Assembly: GCF_005406215.1 (NCBI RefSeq)
Contig: NZ_NXMA01000006.1
Location: 39,573-103,572 of the forward strand
Length of the DNA: 64,000 bases
DNA from: Campylobacter aviculae
GTDB lineage: Bacteria; Campylobacterota; Campylobacteria; Campylobacterales; Campylobacteraceae
Direction: 5' to 3'
In this document: piece after piece, positions 17,322 to 24,887 of the stretch
How positions within the stretch are numbered: the first letter of the stretch is position 1
Layout: each line of letters opens with the position of its first letter
Translations under genes and position numbers: made by a program
The notes under the pieces: generated by a model
Seen by the model: only the letters and a program-made list of their open reading frames with translations
Databases searched by the model: none
Told to the model about the DNA's origin: nothing

Positions 17322-18710
17322 ATGATAAATAATATAACTTCTTACTCAAATTATAATTACTATACAAATACTTTAAATTCTAAAAAGAATTCTAAAACAA
17401 ATGATTTGGTAGATAATAATAAAGAAATAAACAACAACACAAATTTAAACAATAATAACAATAATAACAATATTTCAAACAATACTTCATTAAAACAAAC
17501 AAATTCAAATTTAGTAAGTGATAAATCTAAGGCTGTAGATAAAATACTAGGTTATGGTGTAGATGAAGATGGTTTTTTTACCAGTGATTTTAATGAAGCT
17601 GCAGGAATACCTAAAGACTATAAGATTTATGCTAAGGGTATGGAGAATTTTGTAAATAGTTTTCTTAAAAGACAACCCTTTTATTCTCAAATTGATATAG
17701 CTAAAACTATAGGAAATGCTTATAATTCTTTTTCTTCTTTAGTGAATGATAAAGAATTAGGGCAAAATTTTAAAGAGCAAGATTTAAAAAATTTATCCAA
17801 TAATGATGGTATTAATTATTGGAAAAAATTTCAAGATAATACTGCAACATTTTGGGAACTTGCTGATATGAAATTAGCAGATTTGGGTTCAGATAAATAT
17901 CAAATAAAAGATGGTGAAATATCCAAAGGGAGTGCTTTGATTGCTTTTTTTGCAAATCACCCCATTGTAGAAGGAACAACTACTTTATTAGGTAAAATGG
18001 CAGGTTTGGATAAAAATATTAGCAGTAGTGAAATTAAAGATTTTATATCCTTTATGAATTCTAATCATTTAACTTATTCTGTTCGTATGAAACCTTCTAA
18101 TCAACAGAACGATTGGGATAATCCCATAGGAGATAGTTTGTCAATATGGGATTATATGAATAGGGCGAAAAATTTAGGAGATGATAGGCTAATTAAAACT
18201 ATTGAAAAATTAGGAAAAGAATACAATGAAATGATTAATTCTAATATGAGCTTAAATGAGTTTAAAACTAAATATTTAGATTTTAAAGAAAGACACGATA
18301 AATTTGTAGAACAATTAACTGCAGAAGAAAAAGCTAAGGGAATTGTCTATCATGCTTTTCCTAACGGACAAAGCATTTCAAATAATAAAAATAAAAAAAC
18401 ACAAGATGACAATACTCAAAAACCCTTCAAACCCATCCAAGCAGAAAGTAAAAACAAAGAAACTTATAAAGATGATAATATAAGAAATGAACTCATAAAA
18501 AAACTTCTTGAAAATAAATTTGATTTAGCGAAAGAATTAGAAATTCTTTTTAATGTAAAAATAGATAATGACAATACAAATAACAATTCTAATACTAATA
18601 ACAATAATTCTAACGCTAATGATAACAATTCCAACTCTAATACCAATCATCTTAGCAAATTAAGTTCTAAAGCTAAAACTAAACATAGAAGTGTGAATAT
18701 TAAGGTTTAG
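17322..18710 (+). CDS. Cj0814-like protein with asparagine-rich linkers
   Basis: A 462-residue homologue of the protein at 14713. Residues 1-75 are low-complexity and Asn-rich, coded by AAC/AAT runs. The family block LGYGVDEDGFFTSDFNEAAG starts at residue 76, followed by QIDIAKTIGNAYNSF. Near residue 365 is the shared module KPFKPIQAESKNKETYKD, and a second Asn-rich tract occupies about 410-440. The C-terminus is SVNIKV, echoing the DIRV and DKRV tails of its neighbours. There is no signal peptide and no transmembrane segment. A possible sigma-28 promoter precedes it. Function unknown; with its neighbours it forms a small expanded family in this island. Confidence 0.68.
   Translation: MINNITSYSNYNYYTNTLNSKKNSKTNDLVDNNKEINNNTNLNNNNNNNNISNNTSLKQTNSNLVSDKSKAVDKILGYGVDEDGFFTSDFNEAAGIPKDYKIYAKGMENFVNSFLKRQPFYSQIDIAKTIGNAYNSFSSLVNDKELGQNFKEQDLKNLSNNDGINYWKKFQDNTATFWELADMKLADLGSDKYQIKDGEISKGSALIAFFANHPIVEGTTTLLGKMAGLDKNISSSEIKDFISFMNSNHLTYSVRMKPSNQQNDWDNPIGDSLSIWDYMNRAKNLGDDRLIKTIEKLGKEYNEMINSNMSLNEFKTKYLDFKERHDKFVEQLTAEEKAKGIVYHAFPNGQSISNNKNKKTQDDNTQKPFKPIQAESKNKETYKDDNIRNELIKKLLENKFDLAKELEILFNVKIDNDNTNNNSNTNNNNSNANDNNSNSNTNHLSKLSSKAKTKHRSVNIKV
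18420..18475. repeat. 56-bp coding direct repeat, copy 2
   Basis: Partner of 16998-17053 (one mismatch), inside the gene at 17322. Confidence 0.9.
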
Positions 18711-18772
18711 AGGTTTATGTAAGTTTTATTGCAAGTATTTATTTTTTTGTTTTTAAAGATTAAATATTTAAA

Positions 18773-18799
18773 TTATAGGAGTTGTTTTAACTCCTATAA
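18773..18799. terminator. Bidirectional terminator between convergent genes
   Basis: Perfect 11-bp stem TTATAGGAGTT/AACTCCTATAA with a GTTTT loop lies between the Cj0814-like gene (plus) and the C39 peptidase gene (minus). AT-rich tails are present on both sides. Confidence 0.8.
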
Positions 18800-18807
18800 A
18801 TAATCTT

Positions 18808-19404
18808 TTAATATAAGCTAAAAGGATTAAAATCAAAATTCAAAGATTTAGGTATATTAAGCTTGTATTCTTTTAATTTCTTTTTAGGAGCAATGATTAA
18901 GGCATATCCTCCTTTTTTATATCTATCCCATACACTAAAAAATTGTCTTTTAGAACTGATATATTCTCCATAACTTGGATCAAGTATTTGTAAAAAATCA
19001 CCCCTATGATTTATAATCACCACAAAATGTGGAAAACGTGGATCATCTTCAATCTTCACTAAAATAGGAATTCCTGCAAGTTTTTCTAAACTCTTTCTAT
19101 CTATCCTATAAGATTTGCTTTCATAGCCTAGTTTTTTAACCGCATCATTTAAGTCTGCAAAACTTACCATATCTGTATATAGTTTTTGCCCACTCATAGT
19201 TTTTAAAAGATCTAGTTCGCTTAATTTTTTATCATCAAGTATATTAATAAGTGTTGCTAAAGATGAAGCACCGCAAGATTCTTCATAACTTTGTCTTATG
19301 ACGTTTTTATTTTTAATTTCAGAATAGGATTTAACTATAAAGTCTGCCTTTAAAAATAAAGGCAAAATAATAAGTATTGATAATAATTTTAGAATTTTTT
19401 CCAT
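18808..19404 (-). CDS. Periplasmic C39-family cysteine peptidase (FapD-like)
   Basis: A 198-residue protein. Residues 1-20 are a Sec signal peptide (MEKILKLLSILIILPLFLKA), placing it in the periplasm. The rest is a single peptidase C39 domain with all expected residues: Gln38 (oxyanion), Cys44 in SCGASS, His126 in PHFVV and Asp142 in LDPSYG. Classical C39 domains cut after Gly-Gly and sit at the N-terminus of ABC exporters. Here there is no transporter, as in FapD of the Pseudomonas functional-amyloid system. It overlaps the upstream beta-barrel gene by 16 bases and shares its sigma-54 promoter. The Sec-exported Gly-Gly leader proteins in the same island are the obvious candidate substrates (inference). 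Confidence 0.88.
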   Translation of the reverse strand: MEKILKLLSILIILPLFLKADFIVKSYSEIKNKNVIRQSYEESCGASSLATLINILDDKKLSELDLLKTMSGQKLYTDMVSFADLNDAVKKLGYESKSYRIDRKSLEKLAGIPILVKIEDDPRFPHFVVIINHRGDFLQILDPSYGEYISSKRQFFSVWDRYKKGGYALIIAPKKKLKEYKLNIPKSLNFDFNPFSLY

Positions 19405-20243
19405 AGGCTTAATCCAAACACACTATCAGGGCTTGCAGAACTCCCTCCAAAACTAGCACTCACAGATACTGCTGTATCAGAGTTTATGCTATAGGTTGAT
19501 CCTAAACTTAGAGTTGGAATAGAACGCACTTCAGAATTTTGATAGCCATTGATTTTTTGTTCAGTTTGAAATCTTTGTTCAGCTCCTAGATCTAAAGTGA
19601 TTTTAGGGCTTAAGATTATAGATAAATCTCCACCTATATAAATGCTATGTCCATATTCTATATTAGCAATTTTAAATTTTCTTTTTGCATTATAACCAAA
19701 TCCTGTATAAATGCTATATACCACAGGATCGCTATATCCTCTTAAACTAGCTTGCAAGCTTTGTGATTTTAAATAAAAGTTTTTTGTTTGATTGATCGCT
19801 TTTTCTCTTTGAACAATAGCGGTTTGAAAAGTGATTTGTGGAACAAAATCTGCTATGCTATCGCCTGTATAAATAAAACCTAACCATAAATTATCAAAAC
19901 CTATACGATTTTTAGCTGAATATTCGTTTGTAAAAAAGTTTGTATATTCTTGTCTGGCATAACTTCCTCCTCCTGAAATTAATATATCGAATTTAGGAGT
20001 TAAGGTATAGATAAAAGTTTGAGTTAGAAAAACTTGTTTTGTGTCATTCCATACTGTAGGATCTCCGCCTATGGTAATATTAGGGTAAAGTGAGTATGAA
20101 TTTGCATTACCCGTGCTAAGAAGTGAAAAGCTTGTAATGCTTCTTAATCCAATTTGCTTTTTGAAGAGTGTATCAATGTTTAACTCATCACTAGCAAACA
20201 AAGAGCTTGTTAAAACTGCCAAAATAAGAAAAAATTTTCTCAT
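19389..20243 (-). CDS. Outer-membrane beta-barrel protein (FapF-like export pore candidate)
   Basis: About 284 residues from ATG 20243, preceded by AAAGGAA; a TTG at 20258 would add five residues upstream. Residues 1-17 form a Sec signal peptide (MRKFFLILAVLTSSLFA). A short polar helix (DELNIDTLFKKQ) follows, then alternating amphipathic strands typical of a barrel (QVFLTQTFIYTLTPKFDILI, QITFQTAIVQ, LSIILSPKITLDLG). The last residue is Phe (LWKKF), the usual beta-barrel assembly signal. It is the first gene of the operon with the C39 peptidase. A C39 peptidase plus an outer-membrane barrel matches the FapD/FapF pair, so it may export processed cargo. Direct family membership cannot be confirmed by eye. 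Confidence 0.75.
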   Translation of the reverse strand: MRKFFLILAVLTSSLFASDELNIDTLFKKQIGLRSITSFSLLSTGNANSYSLYPNITIGGDPTVWNDTKQVFLTQTFIYTLTPKFDILISGGGSYARQEYTNFFTNEYSAKNRIGFDNLWLGFIYTGDSIADFVPQITFQTAIVQREKAINQTKNFYLKSQSLQASLRGYSDPVVYSIYTGFGYNAKRKFKIANIEYGHSIYIGGDLSIILSPKITLDLGAEQRFQTEQKINGYQNSEVRSIPTLSLGSTYSINSDTAVSVSASFGGSSASPDSVFGLSLWKKF

Positions 20244-20282
20244 TATTATTCCTTTCAAATTTATTGCCTAGAAAAAGATTAA

Positions 20283-20296
20283 GCAAAGATTGTTCC
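20283..20296 (-). promoter_or_regulatory. Sigma-54 promoter of the beta-barrel/C39 operon
   Basis: On the minus strand the site reads TTGGAACAATCTTTGCTTA: GG-N10-GC, differing by one base from the flgH/flgG2 core within the first 14 positions. The predicted start is near 20271, 28 bases before the ATG at 20243. It places a secretion-type operon in the flagellar class of genes. Confidence 0.87.
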
Positions 20297-20320
20297 AAGT
20301 TTTGAATGAGTAAAAATTTT

Positions 20321-20800
20321 TTAGTTATTTTTTGGATATAAGCTCTTTTTATCTTTAATTTTATTTAGAAGAGATAAAGCTTCATCATAATTAAGAAATT
20401 CGTTACATTTTTTTCCTGTACAGGCTTGAAATCTTATATTACCATATTTATTAAACAAAGTGGGTATAATTCCTATAGAATAATATCTTGTGTTGCCACT
20501 ACTAGTTGTTTTGTGAAGTAATATGTGATTTATTTTATTTTAAAATTCTTTTATTTTATTTAAAAAATCATTTTTAAACATTTTTTCTATAGCGAGTTTA
20601 ACAATTTCAGTAATCTTTTTATTTTCTTTACCTACACTAAAAATATTTTTATAAGTAGACAGCATCATTTCTATCATTTTTAGTGTTTTTGTGTCAAATA
20701 ACTTTGATTTTTGGAGCGATTTTATAGTTATTCTGTAGATTTATTAACTCTGATAGTAAGACTAATAACAAAGTCAATAAAAAATATTTGTAAAGTAATA
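20321..20800 (-). pseudogene. Decayed gene for a small exported protein
   Basis: Coding-like sequence on the minus strand, broken at least twice. From about 20800 a hydrophobic N-terminus is readable (LLYKYFLLTLLLVLLSELIN). The frame then shifts near 20710 and continues as SKLFDTKTLKMIEMMLSTYK. It stops at TAA 20540-20542 in ...LNKIKEF and resumes in the same frame as RYYSIGIIPTLFNKYG and FQACTGKKCNEFLNYDEAL, to a final TAA at 20321. The C-terminal part has a Cys-x4-Cys pair. No intact relative is recognised. It explains most of the otherwise gene-free 650 bases between the barrel operon and tRNA-Leu. The exact 5' end is uncertain. Confidence 0.55.
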
Positions 20801-20912
20801 AATTAAAATAAATTAAAGATAATCTAAAATAATCCATCATTTATCAAAAGCCTATTTCATAGTAAGTTAAAAAGAATTAAAAAAAGTTAAAAGAAGTAAA
20901 AAATAGAATAAA

Positions 20913-20998
20913 TGGTGCGGTTAGCGAGATTTGAACTCGCACACGCTGAGCGCACCACCCCCTCAAGATGGCGTGTCTACCAATTCCACCATAACCGC
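20913..20998 (-). tRNA. tRNA-Leu (anticodon GAG)
   Basis: 86 bases including encoded CCA. The acceptor stem is GCGGTTA/TAACCGC. The anticodon stem-loop is CCATC-TTGAGGG-GGTGG with anticodon GAG. There is a long variable arm, typical of leucine tRNAs, and a T arm GCGAG-TTCAAAT-CTCGC. Its 3' end faces the accessory island. A terminator hairpin for atpE abuts its 5' end. Confidence 0.96.
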
Positions 20999-21002
20999 AA
21001 AA

Positions 21003-21021
21003 AACCCATTATAAATGGGTT
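21003..21021 (-). terminator. Terminator of atpE
   Basis: On the minus strand AACCCATT-TAT-AATGGGTT (8-bp perfect stem) is followed by six T's that run directly up to the first base of tRNA-Leu. Confidence 0.8.
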
Positions 21022-21025
21022 AAAA

Positions 21026-21376
21026 TTAAGATGCAGGACTAATAAATTTTATAAAAGGGTTTGCATAAAGTGCGATAAGTGCAATAACAAGTGCATAAAT
21101 TACTTGTGCTTCAATCATAGCTAAAGCAATAAACATTGTAGTCATTAATTTTGGTCCAAGCCCCGGATTTCTAGCTGTTCCTGCTATAGTTGCCGCCGCT
21201 GTATTTCCCATACCAATAGCACCACCGAGTGCCGCAACACCCAAGCCTAATCCAGCTGCTAAAACTGAAAAAGCTTTAATCCACACATTCATAGCTTCTT
21301 GCTCAACCAAAGTGTTCGTTTCAGCTGCAAAAGCTACTGCTGCAAAAGCTAAAAATAAAAAAATAATTTTTTTCAT
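21026..21376 (-). CDS. atpE: F0F1 ATP synthase subunit c
   Basis: Proton-translocating ring subunit of ATP synthase. The 116 residues begin with a probable signal sequence (MKKIIFLFLAFAAVAFA). They continue as the two-helix hairpin: helix 1 with the glycine-rich GLGLGVAALGGAIGMGNTAA, polar loop TARNPGLGP, helix 2 with the proton-carrying acid in MIEAQVIYALVIALIA. An N-terminal extension of this kind is usual for epsilonproteobacterial subunit c. As in C. jejuni, it lies apart from the main atp operon. Confidence 0.96.
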   Translation of the reverse strand: MKKIIFLFLAFAAVAFAAETNTLVEQEAMNVWIKAFSVLAAGLGLGVAALGGAIGMGNTAAATIAGTARNPGLGPKLMTTMFIALAMIEAQVIYALVIALIALYANPFIKFISPAS

Positions 21377-21609
21377 AGAAATATACCTTAAAAATAGTTT
21401 AAATATTTATCTTAAAATCTTTAAAAATACTTTCGGCTTGCGTATCCCTACTTGATATTTATCAAAGGCTTTAAAATAATTAAGGAAAATTTTATCATAC
21501 ATTATCTTTATTTTTATTGAAAAATGTTATTTTTCCTTTTTTTTCAATAAAGATTAAAACTTTTTTTGCTTTAATAAACGTTTTAAAATATTTTATTTAA
21601 GGTTGTGTT

Positions 21610-22950
21610 TTGAGTTCTAAATTTTCAAAAATAGGTTTTATTTTAGCTGTAGCAGGATCAGCCGTAGGTTTAGGTAATGCTTGGAAATTTCCTACTCTTG
21701 TAGGACAGAGCGGTGGTTCAGCTTTTATTTTGCTTTATATTGTTTTAACTCTAGGAGTTGGTTTTGTAATTTTTTTAGCCGAATTAAGTATTGGTAAAAT
21801 TAGTGAAAAAGATCCTGTTAATGCGTATAAAAAATTAGCCACTAAAAATCAAAAATCTTGGTCTCTTGTAGGTTTTACAATGATAGGATCGATTTTAATT
21901 GTTTCTTTTTATACTTTAGTTATTGGCTGGGTAGTTAAATATGCATATTTAAGCATTATTGGACGATTACCCGATAATTTGAAGTCAAGTGCTCTTGATT
22001 TCAATTTTCTTATAAATCACGATTTTTTAAGTCAATTTATTTGTTTTAGTTTGGTCTTTTTTATCATTTTTTATACTGTTTCCAAAGGAATCAAGAATGG
22101 TATTGAGAAATTAAATATTTGGATGATGCCTTCTTTATTTATTTTACTTATTTTAATGCTTATTTATGCAATGACTAAAGATGGTTTTATAATGGCTTTA
22201 AAATTTCTTTTTGTTCCTGATGTTTATAAAATTAATATTTCTAATACGCTTGAAGCTTTAGGACTTGCTTTTTTTAGTTTATCTTTGGGTGTTGGAACTA
22301 TTATCACTTATTCGGCAAGCTTGCCCGATAGAACCAATTTTATTACAAGCACTTTAAATATTATTTTTATCAATCTTTTAGTCGGACTTTTAATGGGACT
22401 TGTAGTTTTTACCTTTATTTTCGAATTTGGATATGATCCTAATCAAGAAGGTCCAGGTTTTGTTTTTGTTTCTTTGGCTACTTTATTTCAAAAGCTTGAT
22501 TTAGTGGGTCATATTTTTGGAGCCGCATTTTTTATTTCTTTGGTATTTGCGGGTATTACTTCAGCAGTTTCCATGATAGAACCTTCAGCTTTTTATTTAA
22601 TAAACACTTTTAAGATGAGTCGTAAGAAAGCTTTAATTTTTATTGGAATTTTTGTATATATTTTAGGTATTTTATGTATTTTATCCTCTTTGGATGCAAC
22701 TCAGTTTAAAATTTTGGGAATGAGTTTCTTTGAATTATTAGATAGTTTTTCTAGTAAAATTATTATGCCATTGGGAGGAATTTTGGCTGCAATTTTTGTT
22801 GGTTTTGTGATCAAAAAAGAAACTTTAAAAATTTTATTTCAGCCTTATATGAGTGGTATATTTTTCGAAATTTGGTATATATTTGTAAGATTTATTTCGC
22901 CTTTAGCTGTTATGGCGGTTTTGATAACCAAATTGATTGGTTTTGTATAG
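21610..22950 (+). CDS. Sodium-dependent amino-acid transporter, NSS/SNF family
   Basis: Inner-membrane Na+-coupled symporter, probably for an amino acid. The 446 residues from TTG 21610 start with the family signature GFILAVAGSAVGLGNAWKFP (Na+ and substrate site, TM1) and GGSAFILLYIVLTLGVGFVI (TM2). About eleven hydrophobic helices follow, as is common for bacterial members. Many Campylobacter carry two such genes in tandem; only one is present here. The substrate cannot be told from sequence. Confidence 0.92.
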   Translation: MSSKFSKIGFILAVAGSAVGLGNAWKFPTLVGQSGGSAFILLYIVLTLGVGFVIFLAELSIGKISEKDPVNAYKKLATKNQKSWSLVGFTMIGSILIVSFYTLVIGWVVKYAYLSIIGRLPDNLKSSALDFNFLINHDFLSQFICFSLVFFIIFYTVSKGIKNGIEKLNIWMMPSLFILLILMLIYAMTKDGFIMALKFLFVPDVYKINISNTLEALGLAFFSLSLGVGTIITYSASLPDRTNFITSTLNIIFINLLVGLLMGLVVFTFIFEFGYDPNQEGPGFVFVSLATLFQKLDLVGHIFGAAFFISLVFAGITSAVSMIEPSAFYLINTFKMSRKKALIFIGIFVYILGILCILSSLDATQFKILGMSFFELLDSFSSKIIMPLGGILAAIFVGFVIKKETLKILFQPYMSGIFFEIWYIFVRFISPLAVMAVLITKLIGFV

Positions 22951-23107
22951 TTATATTGTTGTCAAAATTTTTAAGACAAAATGTTTCATTGAAAAAAGTA
23001 TGCAAGTAAATGAAGTTTATGTTGATTTTTTGTTTTATTTTGTTTAATTTTTGTAAAGTGTTATTTTTTTCTTTATATAATCTGTGTATTGTTTTTTGAG
23101 GAAAAAT

Positions 23108-24877
23108 ATGGCTAAAAAATTTATAGATGTGATGGATACAAGTTTTAGAGACGGTTTTCAGTCTATTTATGGAGCTAGAGTTTTAATGCAAGATTTTTTT
23201 CCTGCAATAGAAGCTGCTAAAGAGGCAGGAATTACTCACTTTGAATTTGGAGGCGGAGCAAGATTTCAAAGCTTGTATTTTTATCTAAATGAAAATGCTT
23301 TTGAAATGATGGATAAGTTTCGTTCTATTGTTGGAGAAAATGTAAATTTGCAAACTTTAGCAAGGGGAATTAATACCGTTGCTTTGGATATTGGAAGTAG
23401 AGAGATTGTTGAATTACACGCAAAGCTTTTTGCAAAACACGGAACAACTACTATTAGGAATTTTGATGCTTTAAATGATGTTAATAATCTTAAATTTAGC
23501 GGAGAGTGTATTGTTAAATATGGATTAAAACATGAAATTTGCATTACTTTAATGGATTTACCACCACAATGCTATGGAGCTCATGATGTGCCGTTTTATG
23601 AGAAAATTTTAAAAGAAATTTTATTTTCGAAAATACCCTTTCATAGTATTTGTTTTAAAGATGCAAGTGGTACTTCAAATCCTAACAAAATTTATGAGAC
23701 AATTAAAATGGCTAAGAAAAATTTGCCCTCAGAAATTCATGTAAGACTTCACACTCATGAAACTGCTGGAATTAGTATAGCTTGTTATTTGGCTGCTTTG
23801 GAAGCAGGCGTTGATGGCATTGATTTAGCTGCGGCTCCTGTGAGTGGAGGAACTTCTCAGCCTGATATTTTAACTATGATGCATGCTGTAAAAGGAAAAA
23901 ATTATGATTTGGGTGGATTTGAAGAAGAAAAAATTTTAAAATATGAAGAAATTTTTAAAGATTGTCTTAAGGATTATTTTGTACCTCCAGAAGCAAATCA
24001 AGTAAATTCTTTAATCCCCTTTTCTCCTATGCCAGGAGGAGCTTTAACTGCCAACACGCAAATGATGAGAGATAATAATATTTTAGAGCGTTTTCCAGAG
24101 GTAATTAAAGCAATGCGTGAAGTTGTTGAAAAAGGAGGATTTGGAACGTCAGTTACTCCAGTTTCTCAATTTTATTTTCAACAAGCTTTTAATAATGTGA
24201 TGTTTGGTTCTTGGAAAAAAATTGCTGATGGATATGGAAAAATGGTACTTGGTTATTTTGGGAAAACACCAATCAAGCCAGATAGTGAAATAATAAAACT
24301 TGCAGCAGATCAACTCAAGCTAAAGCCTACAGAGGAATTAGCCATTGATCTAGCCGATAGAGATGAAACAAAGAAAATATCTTATATTAAGGCTTTGTTA
24401 GAAAAAGAAAATATTGAAGTAAACGAGGAAAATATTTTTATTGTAGCAACTTGCAAAGAAAAAGGCATAAGCTTTTTAAGAGGAGAAGCTAAAGTAAATA
24501 TACGTAAAGGTATTTCAGCAATATCTAAGCAAAATATTAATGAAAATCATTTTACTGTTACAGTAAATGGAAACAAATATTTTGTAGAAATAAATTCTGG
24601 TTTTGAGGATAAAGTTGAAGTTAAAAATGTAGAAAAAATACAAAACAACCATCGAAATATTGATTCAATACAAGCTCCGATTTCTGGTACCCTTTTTAAA
24701 ATTTACATCGATGAAGGTTCGGAAGTTAAAAGCGGTGAAGTAATAGGAATTTTAGAAGCTATGAAGATGGAAATTGAAGTTAGTGCTCTAAAAGATGGAG
24801 TGATTGAAAAGATTTATGTAAAAACCGGTGATAATATCAACGAAGGTGAAATTATTGCAACATATAAAAATAATTAA
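23108..24877 (+). CDS. pycB: Pyruvate carboxylase subunit B (biotin-carboxyl carrier/carboxyltransferase)
   Basis: Carboxylates pyruvate to oxaloacetate (anaplerosis) together with the biotin carboxylase subunit PycA, not in this window. I start it at ATG 23108 (MAKKFIDVMDTSFRDGFQS) after GAGGAAA; an upstream ATG at 23084 would add an unlikely N-terminus. The carboxyltransferase domain has DTSFRDGFQS, the metal ligands in LHTHETAG and the LPPQ/PVSGGTSQPD loops. The C-terminal biotinyl domain carries the EAMKMEIEV motif with the biotinylated Lys at residue 553. pckA follows after 10 bases, giving an anaplerosis/gluconeogenesis pair. Confidence 0.96.
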   Translation: MAKKFIDVMDTSFRDGFQSIYGARVLMQDFFPAIEAAKEAGITHFEFGGGARFQSLYFYLNENAFEMMDKFRSIVGENVNLQTLARGINTVALDIGSREIVELHAKLFAKHGTTTIRNFDALNDVNNLKFSGECIVKYGLKHEICITLMDLPPQCYGAHDVPFYEKILKEILFSKIPFHSICFKDASGTSNPNKIYETIKMAKKNLPSEIHVRLHTHETAGISIACYLAALEAGVDGIDLAAAPVSGGTSQPDILTMMHAVKGKNYDLGGFEEEKILKYEEIFKDCLKDYFVPPEANQVNSLIPFSPMPGGALTANTQMMRDNNILERFPEVIKAMREVVEKGGFGTSVTPVSQFYFQQAFNNVMFGSWKKIADGYGKMVLGYFGKTPIKPDSEIIKLAADQLKLKPTEELAIDLADRDETKKISYIKALLEKENIEVNEENIFIVATCKEKGISFLRGEAKVNIRKGISAISKQNINENHFTVTVNGNKYFVEINSGFEDKVEVKNVEKIQNNHRNIDSIQAPISGTLFKIYIDEGSEVKSGEVIGILEAMKMEIEVSALKDGVIEKIYVKTGDNINEGEIIATYKNN

Positions 24878-24887
24878 AGGATAAAAG

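Noticed and set aside
18808..19404. Bacteriocin ABC exporter
   Set aside because: The C39 domain is alone: no transmembrane exporter domain or ABC ATPase follows, and the protein has its own Sec signal.
20913..20998. tRNA-Leu as a phage or island attachment site with a direct repeat
   Set aside because: I looked for a second copy of the tRNA 3' end near the flgG side of the island and found none, and there is no integrase.
20912..21124. Plus-strand frame over the tRNA and atpE
   Set aside because: It reads the complement of tRNA-Leu and part of atpE; no coding character.
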